Below the pieces are notes generated by a model. It did no database searches and had not been told where the DNA came from. It was given only the letters and a program-made list of their open reading frames with translations. Source: Desulfobotulus alkaliphilus (GTDB taxonomy: Bacteria > Desulfobacterota > Desulfobacteria > Desulfobacterales > ASO4-4). From it: 64,000 nt of DNA. Made by a program: the position numbers and the translations under genes. The DNA lies in contig NZ_VLLC01000001.1 of NCBI RefSeq assembly GCF_007830435.1, positions 206,007 through 270,006 of the forward strand, in the 5' to 3' direction. Positions 18,160 through 25,855 of the stretch are shown piece by piece (positions within the stretch are counted from its first letter, which is position 1; each line of letters opens with the position of its first letter).

Positions 18160-19605
18160 TTAGCGCCCGGAAAAAGCATCCAGCAACCGGGAGTGGATGT
18201 TTTCAAATCCACCATTGGACATCACAAGTACAAGATCACCGGGCCGGGCTTCTCCGGCAAGAAAAGCCACAATACCTGAAGCATCATCAAAGCTTTGGGC
18301 GCAAAGCCCCTTCAGCCTGAGATCCTGCACAAGGCTTTCTGCGGAAAACCGCTCTTTTTCATCCACCTTTTCCGGGCAGGGAATTTCCCTTATACAAACA
18401 AGATCCGCATCCCCAAAGCTTTCGGCATAGGCCTGCTGAAACACCCTTCGCATACTGGTGTTGGTTCTGGGTTCAAACACGGCAAGGAGTCGTCCCCGGG
18501 CATGGGGCCGGAGTGCTTTCAGGGTTTCCCGCACGGCTGTGGGATGATGGGCAAAATCATCCACCACCATAATACCGCCTTCTGTCCCCCGGATCTCCTG
18601 CCTGCGTTTCACCCCGGTAAAGGAAGCCACCGCCAAAGCAAGGGTTTTTCCGTCAATGCCAAGGCTTTCGGCCACAGCAGCTACGGCAAGGATATTCATA
18701 CGATTGTGTTCACCGGGAAGAACTGTTTCCATGCGGCTAAAAAACACACCGTCACGGAATATGGAAAAACACTCCACAGGGGAAGCGATCTCAAGATCCC
18801 CCACAGACCAGCCCGGCCCTGAAGGGCCTCTGCCAAAACGCCGTATCCTGTCTGGCCCCAGACCACTCTGGGCCAGCACCTTTTCCGCAGAAGATGAATC
18901 CCTGCAGCTCACCAGAAGGGCATCCGGGGGCAGGCCCTTCACAAATGCAATAAAAGTCTTTTCTACGGCAGGAAGATCCTCAAAAATATCAGCATGATCA
19001 AATTCTATGCCCGTGAGAATAGCCCTGTGGGGAGTAAAATGCAGAAACTTGGAACCTTTGTCAAAAAAAGCCGTGTCATACTCATCCCCTTCCAGTACCA
19101 CAAAGGGGCCATGACCCATACGGAAATTGGCAGAAAAATCCTTCAGAATACCACCGATCATAAAGCCCGGAGAAAGACCTGCCTTTTCCAGCACCCATGC
19201 CATCAGGGCACTGGTGGTGGTCTTGCCATGGGTGCCCGTAATCACGATGGCCTTTCTGCTGCCCACCAGAAAATGATTCAGGGCCTGGGGAAGGGAGCAG
19301 TAAGAGATGCCGCTTTCTGCCAGAGCCATGGCTTCGGGATTATCCCTGCGCACGGCATTGCCCACCACCACAAGATCCGGCCTGTCTTCAAGAATACGAT
19401 CCGGATCAAAACCCGTGGCCACCCCTATTTCTCTTTCCGCAAGGAAGGTACTCATGGGCGGATACACATGCTGATCCGACCCCGTCACCCGAAAGCCCTT
19501 TTCCTGAAGCAGGGCTGCCAGTGCCCCCATGGCTGTACCGCAGATGGCAATGAGATGGATATGATGAATTTTTTCAGGAATCCTGTTATTTTCAGGGCTC
19601 AGCAT
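18160..19605 (-). CDS. mpl: UDP-N-acetylmuramate:L-alanyl-gamma-D-glutamyl-meso-diaminopimelate ligase
   Basis: Mpl joins recycled murein tripeptide to UDP-MurNAc, short-cutting peptidoglycan synthesis. The 481-residue protein has the Mur-ligase layout: an N-terminal UDP-binding fold (HIHLIAICGTAMGALAALL), the ATP P-loop GTHGKTTTSALMAW near residue 120, the central motif EGDEYDTAFFDKGSKF, a GEHNRMNILAV motif, and a C-terminal domain with DDFAHHPTAVRETL. EGDEYDTAFFDKGSKF and the ending around VLVMSNGGF separate it from MurC. It starts 13 bases after the hemL stop, so the two form one transcription unit. It implies a Gram-negative recycling pathway. Confidence 0.95.
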   Translation of the reverse strand: MLSPENNRIPEKIHHIHLIAICGTAMGALAALLQEKGFRVTGSDQHVYPPMSTFLAEREIGVATGFDPDRILEDRPDLVVVGNAVRRDNPEAMALAESGISYCSLPQALNHFLVGSRKAIVITGTHGKTTTSALMAWVLEKAGLSPGFMIGGILKDFSANFRMGHGPFVVLEGDEYDTAFFDKGSKFLHFTPHRAILTGIEFDHADIFEDLPAVEKTFIAFVKGLPPDALLVSCRDSSSAEKVLAQSGLGPDRIRRFGRGPSGPGWSVGDLEIASPVECFSIFRDGVFFSRMETVLPGEHNRMNILAVAAVAESLGIDGKTLALAVASFTGVKRRQEIRGTEGGIMVVDDFAHHPTAVRETLKALRPHARGRLLAVFEPRTNTSMRRVFQQAYAESFGDADLVCIREIPCPEKVDEKERFSAESLVQDLRLKGLCAQSFDDASGIVAFLAGEARPGDLVLVMSNGGFENIHSRLLDAFSGR

Positions 19606-19618
19606 GGGGTGGAATGCC

Positions 19619-20902
19619 TCACAGGGTTTTCATTACGGATCTGGCCGCCTGAATGGTAGCCTCAATTTCTGCGCTTCCATGGGCCATGGAAACAAAACCC
19701 GCTTCAAACTGGGAAGGGGCAAGGTAAATGCATTTTTCCCGCATCCCTGCATAATAGGCATTAAAGCGCATCAGATCCGAGGTCTTGGCATCGGCAAAAC
19801 TGTGCACAGGCCCTTTGGTAAAAAACATACCGAACATGGAGCCTATGGAATCGCAGCAGACGGGAATATGGGCATCCTTTGCAGCCGCCGCAAGACCTTC
19901 CACAAGTTTTAAGGTTTTCTCTTCAAGGTTTTCATAGAAACCGGGTCTGCTGATTTCTTCCATGGTGGCAAGGCCTGCGGCCATGGCCAGGGGATTGCCG
20001 GAAAGGGTTCCTGCCTGATACACAGGGCCCATGGGGGCCACATGCGCCATAATATCCCTGCGGCCACCATAGGCTCCCACGGGAAGACCACCACCGATGA
20101 TCTTTCCGAAGGTGGAAAGATCCGGTTTAATTCCAAACAGTCCCTGGACACCACCCAAGGCCACGCGGAAACCCGTCATCACCTCATCAAAAATCAGAAG
20201 GGCACCATGTTTTTGCGTTTCTTCCCTCAAGAGGGAAAGGAAACCTTCCCGGGGCCTTACAAACCCCATGTTCCCCGCCACAGGCTCCACAATCACCGCA
20301 GCCACCTCACCGCCACGCGCTGCCATGAGCTCGCGGAAGGCATCCATATCATTGTAGGGCAAAGAAAGGGTGTGGCGGGTCACTTCCCCCGGAACCCCCG
20401 GACTGCCGGGAATATTCAGGGTAGCCACACCGGAACCCGCATCCACAAGGAAGCTGTCTCCATGGCCATGATAGCAGCCATCAAACTTCACCAGCACATT
20501 TCTTCCCGTAAAGCCCCTTGCAAGGCGCAAGGCACTCATGGTGGCCTCTGTACCGGAATTCACCATCCGGATCATTTCCACGGAAGGCACAAGGGAGATC
20601 ACCTTTTCCGCAAGGGCCACTTCCAGATCCACGGGCGCACCAAAACTCACCCCCCGCTCCAGCACCCTGCGGATGGCATCTTCCACCACAGGATGACGGT
20701 GTCCCAGTATCATGGGGCCCCAGGAGCCCACATAATCAATCAGCGCATTACCATCCGCATCATAGAGCCATGCGCCCTGCGCCCTTTCAATAAAAAGGGG
20801 GGCAGCCCCCACGGAACGACATGCCCGGACCGGGCTGTTCACGCCACCGGGGATGCAGGTTTCGGCGCGCTGAAACAACTCCTGTGATCTTTCCATCCGC
20901 AT
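19619..20902 (-). CDS. hemL: Glutamate-1-semialdehyde 2,1-aminomutase
   Basis: HemL makes 5-aminolevulinate from glutamate-1-semialdehyde in C5-pathway tetrapyrrole synthesis, using pyridoxal phosphate. From the ATG at 20902 the protein has 427 residues, the normal length. It opens with [23 protein letters not shown] and contains [34 protein letters not shown] and the PLP lysine (about Lys267) in [23 protein letters not shown] lies upstream of the chosen ATG; the reading frame extends to 21019, but the extra residues do not belong to the family. mpl follows 13 bases later. C5-pathway use fits a strict anaerobe that makes siroheme or heme and cobalamin. Confidence 0.96.
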   Translation of the reverse strand: MRMERSQELFQRAETCIPGGVNSPVRACRSVGAAPLFIERAQGAWLYDADGNALIDYVGSWGPMILGHRHPVVEDAIRRVLERGVSFGAPVDLEVALAEKVISLVPSVEMIRMVNSGTEATMSALRLARGFTGRNVLVKFDGCYHGHGDSFLVDAGSGVATLNIPGSPGVPGEVTRHTLSLPYNDMDAFRELMAARGGEVAAVIVEPVAGNMGFVRPREGFLSLLREETQKHGALLIFDEVMTGFRVALGGVQGLFGIKPDLSTFGKIIGGGLPVGAYGGRRDIMAHVAPMGPVYQAGTLSGNPLAMAAGLATMEEISRPGFYENLEEKTLKLVEGLAAAAKDAHIPVCCDSIGSMFGMFFTKGPVHSFADAKTSDLMRFNAYYAGMREKCIYLAPSQFEAGFVSMAHGSAEIEATIQAARSVMKTL

Positions 20903-21124
20903 ATTCTTTTCCTTTCCCCGACCCTTAAAGTCCGGTATGGTTACTGGATAGTTTTTTGCTGGTACCCGGTAAAGCCGGAAACCCAGCTTCTGGCTGTCCA
21001 CAGACAGAAGCTGCTGCAAAAATCCGACAGCATCCTTTTAACAGCTTACAGCCATGATGTCGAATATCTGCAAGCATGCACCGCTTTTACCCGTCCATTT
21101 CATCCCATGTCAAGGAAGGCCTCC

Positions 21125-21868
21125 ATGCAAAGGGATAAAAAACTGAACCACCTTGGAAAAATCCTTGCCACCCTTCTGGGCCGTCACCCCGACAGCCACG
21201 GGCTTCTTCCCGATGAAGAAGGGTGGGTCAGCATCAAAGGTCTGCTGCAGGCCCTGTCCGAAAGTCCGGATCTGCGGGGCGTACGGGAAGGCGACCTGAA
21301 GGATATCTGCATGAACATGAATGATGCCCCTCTGGAAATGCAGGATGGAAAAATCCGTGCAAAGGTCCGGCCCTTTGCTTCGGAAAGGTGTCCTGCTGAA
21401 ATGCTTCCGAAAATACTCCACACCTGTGTCCGAAGCAGGGCCTGGCCCCATGTTTCGGAAAAGGGCCTGCATGCGGCACCGGGAAATCCCCTTCTGCTCT
21501 CAAAAGATCCGGAACTGGCCCTGCGCATGGGAAAGCGCAAAGATCCCCGTCCCACAGCCCTTCAGGTACAGGCCTTCAGGGCAGCCACCTCTGGTATTTC
21601 CTTCATGCGCCACGGAGAGGATCTTTTTTCCGCAGAAGCCATCCCGAATGATTTCATTCAAGGGCCTCCCGTTATCAGGGAAGAGAAAAAGAAAAAAGCA
21701 GGCCCTGAAAAACCCGTGAAACCGAAAGAAACCAATTTCAGTGCCGGAAGTTTTATCCTGCGCAGTGAAGAGGAAAAGGCAGCCATCGGGCGATCAAAAA
21801 AACAAAAGGATTCCTGGAAACATAACAAAAAAAGGCTGCGCAGGCAGGGGGAGGGTTTCAAGCCCTGA
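21125..21868 (+). CDS. kptA: Divergent RNA 2'-phosphotransferase (KptA/Tpt1-like)
   Basis: KptA/Tpt1 enzymes remove a 2'-phosphate from RNA using NAD. The N-terminal part fits well: LGKILATLLGRHP, then GLLPDEEGWVSIKGLLQAL, keeping the Arg-His pair of the first catalytic motif. In the second half LHTCVRSRAWPHVSEKGLHA and LLLSKDPELALRMGKRKDPRP align with the family but have lost the usual YHGT and VHLS motifs. A lysine/arginine-rich tail (about 190-247) is extra. The ATG at 21125 follows AGGAAGG; an ATG at 21107 is possible. With changed motifs it may have altered activity. Confidence 0.75.
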   Translation: MQRDKKLNHLGKILATLLGRHPDSHGLLPDEEGWVSIKGLLQALSESPDLRGVREGDLKDICMNMNDAPLEMQDGKIRAKVRPFASERCPAEMLPKILHTCVRSRAWPHVSEKGLHAAPGNPLLLSKDPELALRMGKRKDPRPTALQVQAFRAATSGISFMRHGEDLFSAEAIPNDFIQGPPVIREEKKKKAGPEKPVKPKETNFSAGSFILRSEEEKAAIGRSKKQKDSWKHNKKRLRRQGEGFKP

Positions 21869-21907
21869 AAAAAAGGAACTGCCATGCGCCATCTTCACTG
21901 GCCAAGC

Positions 21908-22222
21908 ACCATAGCTGTCAGGCAGATGCACAGGCACCCAGTCTATTTGCCCGTGACGCAATCTTATTCGGGAGCTTCTTGCCCTGTGCGGAAGCGGAAA
22001 AAACCCCCCGCCACAGGCAGGATGTGCTTATGCATTGCCATAGCAGGCTTAGGCATGCTGCCTTTGTGGCGGCTCAGACAGTTTGCCGCTTCTTTCGCAC
22101 AGGCCTGCGAAACTCTGATCCGAAACGATTGCAACGTCACTTGCAAATAGTCAGGGTGCCTTGCAACAGTACGAAGCTGCTACAATTACAGCATTGGAAT
22201 TTCAGAAAAAACTATGCTGAAC
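21908..22222 (-). mobile_element. MITE family 1, copy E (decayed ends)
   Basis: Its core is closely similar to that of 46731-47076 in the same orientation, including GACGCAATCTTATTCGGGAG and GGCTCAGACAGTTTGCCGC. The ends have decayed (CATAGCTGTCAGG on the left, ACTATGCTGAACAT on the right), and no direct repeat of the target is recognisable. It carries no nested hairpin and no gene. Confidence 0.8.
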
Positions 22223-22235
22223 ATCAAAAAAACAT

Positions 22236-22457
22236 CTGATTACCACTGTCTTTCAGTCATAGGCACTTGAAACCATGGAAATTACATGACCAGGTTTTAC
22301 GATTGTTGACGGGCACCCGTAAAGGGTGCCCCTACAAAACAGGGGGCGTAAAAAATATTCGTCGGGGCAGGCCTTGCGCCTGCCCGTATCAAAGCTCTCT
22401 CCATGGGTCTGACAACAACCGGAGCTGCAGGCTGTGACTGAGTCTGGGTAGTAATCA
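22236..22457. mobile_element. MITE family 2, copy 1, interrupted by a twin palindrome
   Basis: Begins CTGATTACCAC and ends GGGTAGTAATCA, which are inverted versions of each other. The blocks CATGGAAATTACATGACCAG (20 bases) and a GGCTGTGACTGAG-like block are shared with 41386-41474. About 130 bp lie between those blocks here, including the palindromes at 22311-22385, but not in the other copy. Confidence 0.6.
22311..22385. repeat. Twin palindromic extragenic repeat
   Basis: GGGCACCC/GGGTGCCC (22311-22331) and GGGCAGGC/GCCTGCCC (22365-22385) form two hairpins about 33 bases apart, with the same inward-facing arrangement as 16062-16147. Confidence 0.75.
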
Positions 22458-22466
22458 AAAAATATC

Positions 22467-23435
22467 TCAGGCCCTTGCCAGCAGCACCGCCCGCAAAGGT
22501 GCGGGTTCCCCTTCCACGGTTTTTAAGGGGTCTGAAGTATCCAGAAAATCCTCCAGAGATTCATCAAAGGCCCAGTCCGTGCGCCGCTGCTCACAGGTTT
22601 TCGTGTAAGCCATATCCACACAGCGGATATCCCTGAAACCCGCATGGCCCAGCCATCTTTTCAGGCAACTGACCGTGGGAAGGAAAAAAATACTGCGCAT
22701 TTTCGCATAGCGGCCAAGGGGGGTGAGGGATACGGGTTCCTCGCCCCCAATGACCAGCGTTTCTAAAACCAGATCCGCTCCGCCTTTCATATAACGCCGC
22801 ATATCCTGCAAAAAAGTGACGGGGGATTTTCTGTGATAAAGAACCCCCATACAGAAAACCACATCAAAAAAACCCGGCATCTCCGGGAGGGATTCAAAGC
22901 CTGCGGGAAGCATGAAAAGATCCGGGTGGGCAAGGTAGTGCTGAATCAGCTGAAACTGATAATAATAAGGTAAAAAAGGTTCCACGCCTAAGGCCATGGC
23001 CGGTTTCCGGGATGCCATGCGGAAAAGATAATATCCGTTGCTGGAGCCGATATCGAGTATCCGTTTGCCTCCAAGCTCAGGCAAAAAGGGTGTTATCCGG
23101 TTCCATTTCATCGAAGACCGCCACTCTGTATCCACATCCGCGCCAAAGAGGGAAAAGGGACCTTTGCGCCATGGAATCAATGCTTTCAATACATGGAAAA
23201 AATTCCTGCTTTCCTCTTCGGACAAATCACCGGCCCTGCCGATAAAAACACAGTCACCGTCCAGATCCACCAGAGAGGGCTCTGCATCGGGCAGGCCGGC
23301 AAAAGCCTCCCTGAGCATGCGGGCCTGGGCGTCGGGACCGGCAAGGCGGGCTTCCAGATCCGCCACAAGGGCAAGGAGGGCCGTACCGTAGGCACCCATA
23401 CCCAGACGCTCTGCCTCCAGCATCATACGCCGCAT
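22467..23435 (-). CDS. cmoB: tRNA U34 carboxymethyltransferase
   Basis: CmoB transfers the carboxymethyl group of carboxy-SAM to 5-hydroxyuridine at tRNA position 34, giving cmo5U, which widens wobble reading. The 322-residue protein shows the family-specific WRKGPFSLFGADVDTEWRS, the SAM motif ILDIGSSNGYYLFRM, FCMGVLYHRKSP, and the C-terminal TCEQRRTDW and LKTVEGEPAPLRA. The ATG at 23435 is preceded by GGAGAAG and lies inside the end of cmoA (13-base overlap), so translation is coupled. Confidence 0.95.
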   Translation of the reverse strand: MRRMMLEAERLGMGAYGTALLALVADLEARLAGPDAQARMLREAFAGLPDAEPSLVDLDGDCVFIGRAGDLSEEESRNFFHVLKALIPWRKGPFSLFGADVDTEWRSSMKWNRITPFLPELGGKRILDIGSSNGYYLFRMASRKPAMALGVEPFLPYYYQFQLIQHYLAHPDLFMLPAGFESLPEMPGFFDVVFCMGVLYHRKSPVTFLQDMRRYMKGGADLVLETLVIGGEEPVSLTPLGRYAKMRSIFFLPTVSCLKRWLGHAGFRDIRCVDMAYTKTCEQRRTDWAFDESLEDFLDTSDPLKTVEGEPAPLRAVLLARA

Positions 23436-24169
23436 TGTTTCTTCTCCTTCACCGCAAGAAAACTTGTGAAGTGAAACCACTTCAGATAGATTTCCACCAT
23501 GGAAAAACCCGATTTTCCAAGGCGCTCCTGATGGGCTTCCAGGGTTTCAGGAACCAGAACATTCTCCAGAGCTTCCCGCTTGCGGCTGATTTCAAGGGAG
23601 GAATAGCCATTGGCCGCCTTGAACCCGTAATAGCTTTCCTGCTGAATATCCGCAAGAAAGGCATTTTTGTGCACCACCTTCTCCGTAAGAAGAAGAATCC
23701 CGCCGGGAACAAGGGCCTGATACACCCGCCCGATGATTTCATCCCGCATGGCAAGGGGCAGAAACTGCAGGGTGAGGTTCATCACCACAACGGAAGCCTC
23801 TTCCATGGGGGTGGTACTGATATCCTCACAGCAAAGCTGAATACGCCCACTGCCCCTGCGCACGGAAAGCCGTTTTTCATATATTTCCAGCATGGGCTTT
23901 GAGTTGTCCACGGCCACCATGGAAAAATCCCTGTCCCCTGCGGCCTCCAGAAAACCCACCCCGAAATTCCCATGGGAACATCCCAGATCATACATCCTTG
24001 TTCCGGGCAGATAAAAACGATTTGCCAGTTTCATCTGCAGGGTCAGGGCCTCCCGGTAAAGGGGAACGGATCTGTTGAGCATATCATCAAAAACCGCAGC
24101 CACACTGGCATTGAATGCAAAGGGCGATGAGGCCGACTCTTCAGATGTGAAAATGGTATCAACCTCCAT
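23423..24169 (-). CDS. cmoA: Carboxy-S-adenosyl-L-methionine synthase
   Basis: CmoA makes carboxy-SAM from SAM and prephenate, the donor used by CmoB. The 248-residue methyltransferase-fold protein has the typical N-terminal region FAFNASVAAVFDDMLNRSVPLYRE, the glycine-rich motif YDLGCSHGNFGVGFL, VAVDNSKPMLE and MNLTLQFLP. It is first in the cmoAB unit and overlaps cmoB. The 248-base region upstream contains no convincing gene. Confidence 0.95.
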   Translation of the reverse strand: MEVDTIFTSEESASSPFAFNASVAAVFDDMLNRSVPLYREALTLQMKLANRFYLPGTRMYDLGCSHGNFGVGFLEAAGDRDFSMVAVDNSKPMLEIYEKRLSVRRGSGRIQLCCEDISTTPMEEASVVVMNLTLQFLPLAMRDEIIGRVYQALVPGGILLLTEKVVHKNAFLADIQQESYYGFKAANGYSSLEISRKREALENVLVPETLEAHQERLGKSGFSMVEIYLKWFHFTSFLAVKEKKQCGV

Positions 24170-24417
24170 GGGGCAAACTCCTCATTTCTGGACAGATGAT
24201 CATACCAACACAAGCGAAGCTTTTATGAAAAATCTGGCCCTGTCTGTCAATCCCATTGTCGGCCAGCGCATTCCGGGCTATATTGCAATCTCCGTATCCA
24301 GCCGGGAACCTGAATGCTGGCTGACCCAAGGCCAGACCAGAAACCCGCAGGCCTGACTTCTTAAGGATTCAGGCGCAACAACCCCAGCAAAGACTTCGGC
24401 AAGCCCCTCCGAAAGGA

Positions 24418-25161
24418 ATGTCCATGCACGACCCCTTCCTCAGCCGTCATCACTACCGCCGCCTTATGGCTGCTGCGGATCTTGTCAGCTTCAGGGTCAG
24501 TGAAAAGGAAAGTGATCTGCATATACAGGCCTTCCATGATCTTTCCACAACCGCCAGAAAAGAACTTGTGAGACTGCGCCGGGAAATTGGAGAGTATATA
24601 GCAAAATACCCGGAATTTCATTCAACCCTGCTCCCATGGCCGGATGACCCAACAGCCCCGGCCCTGATCCGGCAGATGATCCATGCATCACAGACTGCAG
24701 GCGTAGGCCCCATGGCCGCCATTGCCGGAACCCTTGCCGAAGCGCTGGGGAAAAAACTGCTGCAGCGTTCCGCAAAAATCATCGTTGAAAATGGAGGAGA
24801 CCTTTTTGTATGCAGTGATACAGAAGTGACCATCGGTCTTTATGCCGGGGATTCCCCCTTTTCCGGCAGGATTGGCCTGAAAATCCCCCCTCCCCGCAAG
24901 GGCATGGGGATATGCACCTCGTCGGGCAGGCTGGGCCACTCCATCAGCTTTGGTAAAGCCGATGCCGCCGTCATCATCAGCAAAGACACCGCTGTGGCCG
25001 ATGCACTGGCAACGGCCATGGGAAACAAAATACAAAAACCCGAAGATATTGAACCTCTGGTGGAAAAGGCAAAGGATATAAAAGAAATATCTGCCATGGT
25101 CCTTGTAAAGGGAGACCGTCTCGGCGTATATGGAGAGATTGAAATGGTGCCATTGCAATGA
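24418..25161 (+). CDS. UPF0280 family protein (ApbE-like)
   Basis: A 247-residue protein matching the UPF0280 family, which is related to ApbE flavin transferases and common in methanogens and anaerobic proteobacteria. Recognisable stretches are VGPMAAIAGTLAEALGKKLL, IVENGGDLFV, GMGICTSSGRLGHSISFGKADAAVI and VADALATAMGN. The role is not established; homologues are often near tetrapyrrole or redox cofactor genes. AAAGGA precedes the ATG at 24418; a second ATG at 24424 is possible. No signal peptide is visible, so it is likely cytoplasmic. Confidence 0.85.
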   Translation: MSMHDPFLSRHHYRRLMAAADLVSFRVSEKESDLHIQAFHDLSTTARKELVRLRREIGEYIAKYPEFHSTLLPWPDDPTAPALIRQMIHASQTAGVGPMAAIAGTLAEALGKKLLQRSAKIIVENGGDLFVCSDTEVTIGLYAGDSPFSGRIGLKIPPPRKGMGICTSSGRLGHSISFGKADAAVIISKDTAVADALATAMGNKIQKPEDIEPLVEKAKDIKEISAMVLVKGDRLGVYGEIEMVPLQ

Positions 25162-25360
25162 CAGAAAAAACCGCATCCCGCATTTTTATAAAAAATTAGG
25201 TTGAATTTAAGTGCTAAAACACGTATCAAAAATATCTGATTCCTTATCTTAAACAGGATTCAGCCCCAGCCTGACACAGTCTTTACAGCCACGAGAATGC
25301 CAGTCTGTACTTCATGATAATTTTGAAAGTATTGTTTCTTACCGTGGGAGAAGGAAATCC

Positions 25361-25732
25361 ATGAAACAAATAAAAATCATCCTCACACTGCTCACCCTTG
25401 GATTCATAGGACTTCTTGTTTATCAGAACCTTGAATATCTTCTGCAGCCCTATGCCTTTTCCCTTAATTTTTACTTAACAAGCTACACCTTCCCGGAAAT
25501 TCCCACGGGTTTCTATCTCATTTTCTGTTTTACAGCAGGCTTTCTCATGATGTTCTTAAGCAGCATTGTTATCCGCCTGCGGGCGGCGGCAAGGCTCCGA
25601 ATGCTCCACAATGAAAATCAGGAACATCTTGAAACCATTGCAGCCCTTCAGGATGAGCTGGCAGGAATGGCCTCTGGCCAGACCGGTCAGAAAACAGCAC
25701 AGGAAAGTTCTCCTGAATTTGAAAAAGAATAA
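25361..25732 (+). CDS. LapA-domain inner-membrane protein
   Basis: A 123-residue protein with two membrane helices (about 5-22 and 48-72) and a cytoplasmic coiled-coil tail (about 75-105), as in the LapA (DUF1049) family that includes the LPS assembly proteins LapA/YciS. The tail LRMLHNENQEHLETIAALQDELAGM fits a coiled coil. No LapB-like TPR protein is adjacent. GGAG-type sequence precedes the ATG. It is first of a plus-strand series with mutS, the amidase and the HIT protein. Confidence 0.75.
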   Translation: MKQIKIILTLLTLGFIGLLVYQNLEYLLQPYAFSLNFYLTSYTFPEIPTGFYLIFCFTAGFLMMFLSSIVIRLRAAARLRMLHNENQEHLETIAALQDELAGMASGQTGQKTAQESSPEFEKE

Positions 25733-25855
25733 AAAATTCAGATATCCACTGACTATTATCCAAAAACAGCCATTCCGGCCCGGTGCATACACGCTCCGGG
25801 CCGTCTCTGTCCTGAGACGGCAGCACCCACAAAAAAGAAATTCCATCGGAGTCCC

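Noticed and set aside
22236-22457. A 9-bp target duplication around MITE family 2 copy 1 (AAAAAACAT / AAAAAATAT)
   Set aside because: One mismatch and A-rich low complexity make it unreliable; the second copy shows no such repeat.
24225-24356. A 43-codon plus-strand frame between cmoA and the UPF0280 gene
   Set aside because: No ribosome binding site and no recognisable product; the gap more likely carries promoters.
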